A stretch of DNA of 64,000 nt from contig CAYNML010000024.1 of assembly GCA_964398185.1 (NCBI GenBank), positions 7,381 to 71,380 on the forward strand, read 5' to 3'. Below are positions 37,401 through 49,400 of this stretch, piece after piece (within the stretch, counting starts at the first letter, position 1; each line of letters opens with the position of its first letter). The stretch comes from Fen-1058 sp964398185 (GTDB lineage Bacteria; Chloroflexota; Anaerolineae; Fen-1058). The translations under genes were made by a program, and so were the position numbers. Under the pieces are notes generated by a model that was not told where the DNA came from, made no database searches, and saw nothing but the letters and a program-made list of their open reading frames with translations.

Positions 37401-40400
37401 TCAACTGCAGGCCAACGGCCTGGCCGACGGCAGCGGCGGCTCGATCTGGATCGAAACGCCGGTGTTGACCGGCACAGCGAGTGGTCGCGTGCAAGCCAAC
37501 GGCGGCAGTGAAGCCGGCGGCGGCGGCCGTATCGCTTTGTATGCCACCGACTTCAACGGCTTTGCGGGCAGTCTGGCAGCCAGCTTCGGCGGCGGTGTGT
37601 GTCCGCTGAATCCCGTCACATACTGCGACGGCACGATCTATCTCAACAGCGTCGATCCCTTCGCCTCCACCGTTGAAGCTCAGCCCACCTCGGTGGTTGC
37701 GAATGGCGTTGGGGCCAGCATCATCACGGTGACCTTAAAGAATGTCACCGGTTATCCGGTGGCCAATCAAGCAGTGCAGCTGCTGGTGTTACCGGCCGCC
37801 GGGACGCAGATCGGCGGACAACCAGCCACTGGCAGTTACCTGACCATCGGCACGTCCAATCTCAGCGGCACGGTGACCACGACGCTGACGGCTACCACGG
37901 CCGGACTGCGCGGCATCGGCGCGCGCGCTGCCAACGGCGCCACAATCTATCAAACCGCGCTGGTGACGTTCACCAACGGCACGGTCAGCCCCGCCCAATC
38001 GCGCATCGACCTCATCGGCAACGCTACCGCCGCCGCCGATGGATCGGCGGCAGTCAATGTGCGCATCACCGCGCGCGATGCGTTCAGCAACCCTGTCAGC
38101 GGCGCGATCGTGATCCTGACCTCTACCGCCCCGATCAATCTCAATCACCCCGTCGCTCCGACTGATCTCAACGGCCAGACGACGGGCAGCGTTACCAGCA
38201 CGGTCAGCGGCCCGGCCGTCGTCGGGGCCATCATCGACGGCGTACTGATCAGCAATACGATCACCGCTAACTTCATCGGCGCCGATCTGGCCGTCACCAA
38301 GGTTGGCCCGGCAGAAGCCACCCCGGGCTTCACCGTCACCTATGAGTTGAATGTCAGCAATCAAGGCCAACTCGCAGCCACGAACGTTGTGCTGACGGAT
38401 ACGCTGTCGCCCTATCTCAGTTTCATCACGCAGACCAGTCCCTATTCCTTCACGCAGCTGGGCCATGCTGTGATCTGGCAGGTCGGCGTCCTGTCGCCGG
38501 GCCAACAAAGCGCGCTGCAACTGCAAGCGTTGGTCATCACCAGTACGCCCCACTACACGCCCGTTGCCAATCTGGCGGCAGTCCACACGGCGACGACGGA
38601 ACACAACCTGGCGAATAACACCGCACAGACCACGGCTTCGACCATTCCACCGACGCCGCGCCTGACCGTCTCGCCTGCCGCGCCGACGCTCATCGTGGAT
38701 CGCGGCAGCACGACGACATTGACGGTGACCATTCGCAATGCTGGCACCGCACCGCTGACCAACGTCGTCGTCAATCCGCCACCGCACATCAACTGGGTCA
38801 CCGTGGCCGATGGAGTAGTCGGCGATATGCCGCCCGGCCAGGTGATCACGGTTGTGCTGCAAGCCGATGCCACCGCTCTGCCGCCCGCCGGTTACTACCG
38901 CGACTTCGTGCGCGTTACCAGCGATAACGGCGGACAACGGCCTATCGCGCTGACGGTGCTGGTGAGTGAGGCCAGCCGCGAGGTCGTGATCACCGTGGTC
39001 AACAACGGCGCGCAGCGTGTGCCTCACGCCGCGGCCCTCATCGATCGTCCGATTCTCGTTGTGACGGAAGGCGTCAGCGGCGTGGAACATGAGTATCAGC
39101 GCACGGCGGCTAATGAGACCGGCGTATTCACGCTGACCCAGCAGCAAGCGGGGTCGTTCGACTACACGCTCACCGCACCCGGCCACCAAACCGCGAATGG
39201 CTCAGTGACGGTGGTCGAGGGATCAGGCCCGCAGCAGGTCACGTTGATCATGACGGCCACCCCATCGGTGATCTTTACACCGGCCGAGCCGCAGTTGAAC
39301 GTCGCGCCGGGCGAGGCCGCGCAGTTGGAAGTGCGCGCGCAAAACGCCGGGGTGCTGCCGTTGACCAACGTTGTCCTGACGTCGACCGGTTCGATCACAT
39401 GGACGTATCTGGGCCAGGCCGGTGACGCCGTCTCGCTCGCACCCGGCCAATCCTTCACGCTCACCATCAACGCCACCCCGCCGGAAGACGCCACCCCGGC
39501 CATCTACCAGGACGTGATCGGCCTCAGCGCCGACGGCGGCTTCACCAGGCTGTTGCCGTACGCGGTGCGCGTGTCGCACAGCGCCGTGCGCGCGCTGGAA
39601 GTCACCGTCGTCGATGTGGAAGGCAATCCGGTCCGGCAGGCCGACGTGCAGCTGGTGGCGCAGCAGAGCACGTTGATCATCAGCGGCGCCAACACCAGCA
39701 CACAGCGCGAGAGCTATCTCGGCCTGACGGATAACAACGGTCAGCACGTCTTCCCCAACCTGCCGCTGGGCGACTATCACTACGATGTCGGCGTGCAGGG
39801 TTATCAAGCGGCCACCGGCGCGCTCGAGGTGATCGCCGGGACGGGCGTGCAGACGCACACCATCCACGTCCCGCAGCCTGCGTTGTCGATCAACTGGTCC
39901 GTGGAGCCGACGCCGTTCGAGGATGTGTACACGGCCACGCTCAGCCTGGTCTTCGATCCGAACATCGTCAAGCCCAACCTGGGCTGTGCGCCGCTGGAAG
40001 CATGTTTCAGTCATACGAATAACATCCTGGAAATCCACAACTTCTATCCGGTCACCATCACCAACGCCGAGATTGAGATCACCTTCGACTGCGAAGTGTT
40101 CTACAACCCCATTCTGGGCGACATTCCGCCGAACGCGACGGTGCCCGTGACGCTGACTTTTGGCACAGGCTGCTGCACCGGCACGGTGCCCTGCTCGGAA
40201 CCGGCCAAGCGGCACGCCGGACAAGTACATCTGACCGGCGAATATAACCACTTGATGCGCGCGTCCATGTACAACATCAGCGCGGTGCAGCCGCCCAGCC
40301 AGATGACGCCCGGCAGCCTGTACACCGTGCCGCTGCATCTGGTGAACGAAGGCTTCCCGGCTGATGGCAATCTGTTGGGCGATCCGCTGCCGATCGAGAA

Positions 40401-43400
40401 TATTCACCTGAACCAGCCGCCGGTGCTGACCTTCATCACCGTCTCGCCCACGCACATCTCAAGCCTGGCCGTCGGCGCGGAAGCCGACATCGAACTGCAG
40501 GTGGAAGTGCCGCAGTGGCTGCCGCAGGGCGTGTACGCCGACGCGATCGTGATCACTTCGACCGACGGCATCTCGACGGTGCTCGAAATTCTGGCCGAGA
40601 TGTCCGCCGACGGCCTGACGATCGAGACGCAGTTTGTCACACCGCTCCGTCCGGGTGAAGAACCGCCGGGCGGCGGCCACCCCGGCGGCGGACAACCACT
40701 CGTTCCGCCGTGGTGGCAGCCGCCGCAATACCCGGAAGAGAACGAGCCGATCGAGATGACGTTCAACTTCTCGCGGGTCTGCTGTCGCGATTGCCCGAAG
40801 GATCCGGTCTACACGTGGGGGCGCGTCGGCGGCACGCTGGTCGTGCAAGCCTACGGCGGCGGCTGGCATTACACGCCGCACTTCAAAGGCGGGCTGGTCT
40901 ATCTGGAGATCGTGCAGCGCATCTCGCTGGAACGGGAAGCCTTCACGGCCAAGATGATGTTGTCCCACGCCGGCGGCTTGCCGGTGGAAGACATCAACGT
41001 AGACATTCTTGTCACCGACGACGACGGGCTGTCGTGGATCGTCGAGCCGGGGCAAGGCGTGGGCGGCTTCCTGATCACGCCGACGATTCCCACAACCCTC
41101 ACGAACATGGTGTCCGGCACTCAGCAAGCCGCCATGTGGACCCTGGTGCCTGACGGCCTGAACATCACCGAACCCCAGGGGCGCAAGTTCTACGTGCAAG
41201 CGTTCATGAGCTACAAGGTAAACGGCGTCACCTACAACTTCGAGACGCAGCGCGAGACGATCACGGTGATGCCGCAGCCCTTCGTCTTGATCGACTACTT
41301 CATCCCGCGCTACGTCTGGGCCAACGAGCCGTTCAAGATCTGGATCATGGCCACCAACCTCGGCTGGGGAGCGGCCAAGAATTTGAAAGTTGACAGCGCG
41401 CAACCCCGCATCGTGCGCAACGACTCCGGCCTGCCGATCAATTTCGAGATCATCAGCGATCTGCTCGTCAACTTCGGCACGCTGGCGCCGGGCCAGACCG
41501 AGACGCGCTTCTGGTCGGTGGTCGCCAATCACGATGGGACCTTCATCGACTTCAAGGTCGCCTGTACGCACGCCAACTATCGCGGCCTGCCGCTGTCCGA
41601 TCTGATCTGGTGCAACCCGCGCGGCAACTACCTGGAAAATCCGCCGCCCAACTGGGCCAAGGAAGATCAATGCCTGGTCAGCAATACGCAGGGCTACAGT
41701 GAAGATCCGGTCAGCACGCTGAGCGGCAACTTCACCTACAACACCACCGATGTGTCCATTCCCACCTGGGGCGATCCGCTAATGCTGGAGCGTTCGTACA
41801 ATGCGCTCGACGTCGGCGATGGACCGTTCGGGCCGGGCTGGACGCACAACTACAACTCCTCTCTCACCTACCGCAGCTTCATGCCCATCAGCGGCGGGGC
41901 GCCGGTCACGACGCCGCTGAATACCATGCAGATGAAGGCCCCGCGCGGTTCGCTGCTGTTCTTCAAACTGAACCCCGACGATTCCTTCACCGCCATGCCG
42001 GGCGTCAAAGGCACACTGACGCGCACGCTGGGCACCTATACCGTGACGCTGCCCGATCAGCGCAAGTTCGTCTACAACGCCGATCAGTGGCTGACCCAAC
42101 AGATCGATCCCAACGGCAATGCCCTGACCTTGACGTACGATGGGCAGGAACGATTGACGCACATTACCGATCCAGCCGGGCGGTCGTTGAGCTTCGTCTA
42201 CGACGATAACGATCACATCGTGCAGATGACGGATCCGCTCAATCGGGTCACGCAGTACGGTTACGATGCGGCGGGCTACCTCACCACCGTCACCGACACG
42301 CTGGGCCTGGTGACGCGCATGACGTACGTCAGCAGCTACGGCATGCGCCGCCTGCAAAACATCATCGATCCCAACGGCCACCTCGTCGTCACCAACCACT
42401 ACGACACGCGCGGGCGCGTCGTGCGCCAGCTGGACGGCGCGGGTCACGAAACGCGCTTCACCTACGGCAACCAGGTCACCACCATGATCGGCCCGCGCGG
42501 CGACGCCACGCAGGACTACTACGACAACGAAGGCCGCCTGATCAAGCGCGTCGATGCGCTGGGCTACACCGAGCTGTACGAATACGACAGCAACAACAAC
42601 CGCACCGCCTACACCGACAAGAACGGCCGCCGCTCGCAGTTTGTGTGGGACGGTCCCGGCTGCAACATGAGCGCCGTGATCGATCCGGCGGGCAACACCA
42701 CGCAGTTCACCTACGATGAGCGCAACCGGCCCACCAGCCAGATCGATGCCTTGGGCCACACCCTGCGCTTCACCTACGGCCCCTACCTGGACCCGATCGC
42801 CGTAACCGATCCGCTGAGCCGCACCACAGTGCGCGCCTACGGCGGCCACGGTGAACTGCTGAGTGAGACCGATGCGGCCAATCGCAGCACGGCGTATGGC
42901 TACGATCTCTACGGCAACCAGACCGTGATCACCAATCCGTTGGGGTATGCGCGGCGCATGGACTACGATGCCGGCGGGCGCGTGCTGCACACCACCGATG
43001 AGCTGGGCCGCGTCACCACGTTGGTCTATGACGCCGCCGATCGGTTATTGCAAGCCACCGGGCCAACCGGCCTGAGCGTCTTCTATGAATACGACGGTGT
43101 GGGCCAGCAGACGGTCGTCACCGACACGCTGGGCCGCGTCACACGCTTCGGCTACGATGTGCTCAATCGGCCGGTAACCATCACGGCCAGCTACCAGGAC
43201 GGCGTCTTCGATCCGGCGCGACCCGACGAGGACCTCATCACCCTCAAGCGCTTCGACGCGGCCGGTAACCTGATCGCCGAAACCGACGAACTGGGCCGCG
43301 TGACGCGCTACGGCTACGACCTGCTCAACCGCCTGATCACCACCACCAATCCGCTGGGCTACACGCAGATCTACACCTACGACGGCGTGGGCAACCGCCT

Positions 43401-46400
43401 GGCCGCAACGGATGCCGCCGGGCACACCACACACTACGGCTACGATCTGCTCAATCGCAAGATTGCGATCACAGACACCCAGGGCCACGTGACGCGCTAC
43501 GCTTACGATCAACTGGGCAACTTGATCACGACGACGAATGCGCTCTCGCAGACCACCGTCACGTGGTACGACGCCCTCAAGCGCCCGCTGACGGTGACGC
43601 TGAACTACGTCGATGGCGTGTACGATCCCGCCCGACCCGCTGAAGACGTCACGACCGTGCAGCGGTATGATCTCGCCGGCGACCTGGTCGAACAGATCGA
43701 TGCGCTGGGCCGCGTCACACGCCTCACTTACGACGCGCTCGGTCAAGTGCTGACCGCCACCGATCCGTTGTCCCACACCGTCAGCAAGACCTACGATGCC
43801 ATCGGGAATCTACTGACTTCAACGGACGCCAACGGCCACGTCACACAATACGCTTACGACGCGCTCGATCGCGTGAGCACGCTGACTGATGCCTTGAGTG
43901 GCACCGTCCGTTACGGTTACGATGCCGCCGGGCACGTCATCAGCACCACCGATGAACTGGGCCGCACGACCCTCACGCAATACGATGCGGTCTATCGGCC
44001 TGTGACGACGACGTACAACTTTGTCGATGGGGTCTTCGATCCGGCGCGGCCCGACGAAGACGTGATCACCGTCAAACGCTATGACGCCGCCGGCAACGTC
44101 GTCGCGGCGATCGATCCGCTGGGTTACGTGACGCACTACGCCTACGACGCCCGCGATCTGGTCATCACCACGACCAACGCCCTCTCCGGCACGTCACGCT
44201 TCACCTACGATCGGGTGGGCAACCGCCTGACCGACAGCGATGCCGCCGGGCATGTCATCACCTACGGCTACGACTCGCTGTATCACGTCGTCGCCATCAC
44301 CGATCACCTGGGTTACGCCACCACCTTCGGCTTCGATGCGCTCGGCAATCGCACGATTGTCACCGATGCGCTGGGCCGCGTCAAGCGGATCGAATTCGAT
44401 CGCCTGAACCGCCCGGTGACGACGACGTTCAACTATCACGACGGGGTCTTCGATCCCGCCCAGCCCGATCGGGACGTGGCGACGATTACGCGCTACGACG
44501 GCGCGGGCAACGTCGTCGCCGAGATCGATCCGTTGGGGTATGAGACGCACTACGCCTACGACGCGCTGAACCGCCTCATCACCACCACCAACCCGTTGTC
44601 GGGCACCATCGTGCGCGGCTACGATGCGGTGGGCAATCAGATCGTCGTGACCAATGCCAACGGCTTCGCCGCGCACTTCACCTACGATGCGTTGCGGCGC
44701 AATACGCAGATCGTCAATGCGCTGGGCGAGGTCACCACCTTTGCCTATGATGCCGCGGGCAATCAGATCACCATCACCGATGCGCTCAGCCGCACCACGC
44801 ACTACGCCTACGATGGACTGGATCGCCCCATCACCGTCACCAATCCATTGACGGGCACCACCGTCTATGTCTGGGATGCGGCCAGCAACCAGCTCGCCGT
44901 GATCGACGCGGCAGGGCGGATCACGCGATCGGGTTATGATGCGCTCCAGCGGCTGATCGCCCTGACCGACACGCTGGGGAACGTGACGCGCTTCGGCTAC
45001 GATGCGGTCGGCAATCAAACCGTCATCACCGACGCCAACGGTCACGTCACGTCCTTCGGCTACGACGAATTGAACCGGCAGGTGGTCATCACCGATCCGT
45101 TAAACGGCACGACCACCTTCGGCTACGATGCCGTGGGCAATTCCGTGCTGACCATCGACCCCGAAGGCCGCGCCACAGCTTTTGGTTACGACGAACTGGA
45201 TCGCAACGTCGTCATCACCGATGCGTTGGGCAGCGTGGCGTATCACGTCTACGACGCGCGCGGCAGCGAACTGCAGCAGATCGATCCGGAAGGCCACATC
45301 ACGCGCACGGACTATGACGCGCTGGGCCGCGTGGTCACCGTGACCGACGCGTTGAGCGGCACGACGGCGTTCACCTACGATCCGCTCGGCAACGTGATCC
45401 GCCAGATCGATGCCGCAGGGCGCGTGAGCACCATTACGTATGACGCGCTCAATCGTCCGCTGACCGTGACCGATCCGTTGACGGGAACGACCCTTTATCG
45501 CTACGACGCCGTCGGCAACCTCATCACCACCAGCGACGCGGAAGGCCGATCACGCTGGATGGAGTACGACGCGCTCAACCGGCCGATCAAGCTCACCGAT
45601 CCGTTGAGCGGCACCACGACCTTCGGCTACGACGCCGTGGGCAACCTGCTGCGCACGACCGATGCCGAAGGCCACACCACGCACACCGCTTACGACGGAC
45701 TGAATCGGCCGATCGTGATCACCGATGCGCTGCAGCACAGCACGCGCACCACGTACGATCCGGTTGGCAACCGCCTCAGTCTCGTCGATGCGCGCGGTCA
45801 CACCACCACCTTCGCGTACGATGCGCTCGATCGGCTGGTGCAGACGACCGATCCGGTGAGCGGCACCACCGCCTTCGGTTACGATCGCGTGGGCAACCAG
45901 ACCGTCATCACCGACGCCACCGGCCGCGCCGTCCACCTGACCTACGACGCCGTCTATCGCTTGAGCGCGCAACGCGATGCGCTGGGTCACACCACGCGCT
46001 ACGCCTACGACCGCATCGGCAACACCGTCTTGATCACCGACGCCGCCGGCATCGTGGTGCGCCACGAATACGACGCGCTGAGCCGCCTCGCCGCCGTGAT
46101 CGAAAACTACCGCCCCGCACTGCCGGCGAGCGCCGACACCAACGTGCGCACGGCCTACGGCTACGATCGCGTCGGCAACCGTACTGTCGTCACCGATGCC
46201 AACGGCCATGCCACACGCTACACCTACGACGCCCTCGATCGTCAGACCGACATCGTCGATCCGCTCAATCACGCCTATCACTTCACTTACGATCAGGTCG
46301 ATAACCTGATCGCGCGGCGCGATCCCAACGGCCAGACGATCACCGTCACCTACGACGCCCTCAACCGCCCGATCGTGCTGCGCTATCCCGATCAGCTGGT

Positions 46401-49400
46401 GGCGCTGGCCTACAACCGCGTGGGCAGCCGCGTGGCCATGACAGACAGCCTGGGCGCCACGCACTACCACTACGACGCCCTACAGCGGCTCACGGCCACG
46501 CTCGATCAAAATGGCCGTGCGGTCACGCACGCCTACGATGCCGTCAGCAATCGCGTGGGCCTGGGTTATCCCGGCGGGCAGGTGGTGACCTACACCTACG
46601 ATCTGGCCGATCACATGATCGGCGTCACCGACTGGGACAACCAGACGGCGGCCTATCAATACGACGCCGCCGGACGTCCACTCACGGCGACGCTGCCCAA
46701 CGGCGTGCTGAGCGTGTTCACCTACGACGCCGCCGGACGCCTGATCCAGATCGAGCACCGCACCACCGATCGGGTGTTGGCGCGTTACGAGTACGAACTC
46801 GATGCGTTGGGCTATCGCGTGGCCGTCACCGAAACGGTGAATCCACCGCAGCCGCCGCGCGCCGGGTTCTATGCTTTGCCGTTGGCAGGCGTCACACCGC
46901 TCACGGTCACGTTTGCCAACACGTCCACCGGCAGCATCACCACCCAAACGTGGAACTTTGGCGACGGCTTCACCAGCACGCTCGCCAATCCGGTGCATCG
47001 TTACGATGTGGCCGGAACCTACACCGTCACGCTCAGCGTCAGCGGCGCCGGTGGCAGCGATGTGATCACGCGGCCCGCTTACATCAACGTGTTTAGCAGC
47101 ACCACCGGGCCGGTGCTGTTCTTCGACGACGCCGAGTCCGGCAGCAGCAAGTGGATAGCCGAAGGGAGTTGGGCCGTCTCCAACGAGGCCGCACACTCCG
47201 GCACGTTTGCGTTCTCGGATTCGCCGGGCGGCAGCTATGCGCACGAGTCCAACGCATCACTCACCTCTGCTTATGCCATCGCGCTGGCGCATGAGGCGCC
47301 CGCCCGCCTGGAATTCTGGGACCCGATCGAGCTGGGCGCCGGCGATCACGCCCTGGTCGAAGTCTCAACCGACAACGGCCAGAACTGGACGCCGTTGATC
47401 GATCGCGTCGCTGTGAGCAACGTCAGCTGGACGCGGCACACGGCCGATCTCTCCGCGTACCAGGGTCAATCCATCCGGCTGCGCTTCCGCCTGGACGCGC
47501 GGCAAGATCCGGCGGTGGGCGACGGTTGGCACATCGACGATGTGTTGATCACCACTGCGCCGGAACCGATCTACGCCCTGCCCTTCAACGATCCGGCTGA
47601 GACGTTGACGAACTGGATCGCGGAGGGCAGCTGGGGCTTGAGCACGGCGCAGCCGTACACCGGCGCCGCGGCGTTCGCAGACAGCCCGATCGGATCTTAT
47701 GGAGCTCAATCGAGCGCGGCGCTGGAACTGAACGGGCCGCTGAATCTGGCGGGCGCGACGACGCCACAGCTCACCTTTGTCGATCAGATCGATCTCGCGG
47801 CCGGGGATGCCGCCTTCGTCGAGGTCTCAACGAATAACGGCCAGACGTGGACCGCCGTCTTCACACATACCTCCGGTACACAAGCAAGTTGGACCCCGCG
47901 CACGATCGATCTACGCAGCTACGGCGGCCAGCTGATCCGGCTGCGCTTCCGCCTCGCCTCAGCCGCCGATCTGCAAGTGGCCGACGGCTGGCGCATCGAT
48001 GCGATCTCGATCACGAACACGGCGCCGTCATATCACATCTATCTGCCCCTGGTGCAGCGTACAGCCGCAGCGGCGAGCGCCGCGCCGCAGCCAGCTTCAC
48101 GCGCGCCCGTCGCGCCGTTCGATCCGGCGACGTTGCTGCTGGCCCCGGCGGCCCTGGCCGCCGTCATCGGGCGCAGGTCGCGCCGCTGGGCAGGCTTCAT
48201 TGGCCTCCTCGCATTGATCCTGGTGGCTGTGGGCCTGAGCTCCAGCCTGGCCAGCGCGACGCCGCTGGCGCTGCCGGGCCGCTCGAGCGCGGTGAGCCGA
48301 TCGGATGTGCCGACCAACGCGCAGCCGCAAGCTTCCTACACGCGCGTAACGCGTTACACCTACGACGGGCTGCATCGCCTGATCGGCGCGACCGATTCTA
48401 TGGGCGGCGTATATACCTACACCTACGACGCCGTGGGCAATCGCTTGAGCGCCAACGAAGCAGGCGTGAGTACCGTCTATACCTACGATGCCGCCAATCA
48501 ACTCACCTCCGTCAACGGTGTGCCTTACACGTGGGACGCCAACGGCAATCTGTTGAATGACGGGCGACGTACGTTCACGTATGACGCGGGCAATCGCCTG
48601 ACGCAAGTCATCACCGGCGCGTTGACGATCGGTCAACGTTACAGCGGCGATGGCGTGCGCAAGGAACAACTGATCAACGGCGTGCCGATCCGTTACACGC
48701 TGGACGAAGCAACCGAGCTGCCCAATGTGCTGGAGGAGCAAGGCACACAGGGCGATGTGCAGTATCTGTACGGGCTGGGACAGCTCGCCGTGCACACGGC
48801 GGCGGGTTGGGTGTATCAGCTGGGCGACGGGCTGGGCAGCGTGCGCCAGCAAGTGGATGCGGCGGGCGAGGTGGCGACGACGCGGCAGTATGCGCCGTTC
48901 GGCCAGATCGAAGCGCAGGCCGGAGCGGGACAAGGTTCGTTCGGGTATGCGGGCGAGCAGCTGGATACGGCCAGCGGGTTGATCTTCCTCCGTGCGCGTT
49001 ACTACGATCCGGCGACCGGGCGCTTCATCACCCGCGATCCGTATCCGGCGCAGGCCGCCGTGCCCGGCACGCTGCATCGTTACGCCTATGTCGGCAACGA
49101 TCCGATCAATCAGATCGATCCGTCGGGGTTGTACAGTCAACTAACGCGATCGTCCGGTTATTCTGATGGCCGCCTGCACCGCGCGAGCAGCCGATCAAGC
49201 GGCGTGCGCGGCGGCCTGTATGCGCGCACACGCGGTATCTACGCGGGCATGTACAGCCAGGCGTATGGCATCGGCGACAGCATGTCGATCTCGGCGGGCG
49301 GACGCACTTACCGGCCGCCCAGCGCGGGCCGTCCTTACAATCAGCGGCAGGTGGCTGAAGATCGCGGGCGCGCGATCGATCAGATGAACCAGGAAGCGCG

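Noticed and set aside
37789..39189. 466-codon minus-strand frame, and several others of 240-410 codons opposite the giant RHS gene
   Set aside because: High GC suppresses stops on the opposite strand of repetitive coding DNA; no start signals or recognisable motifs.
42090..46855. Possible CRISPR array because of regular repeats
   Set aside because: The repeats are coding YD units of about 63 bp that keep frame and diverge as protein repeats; there are no unique spacers and no cas genes.
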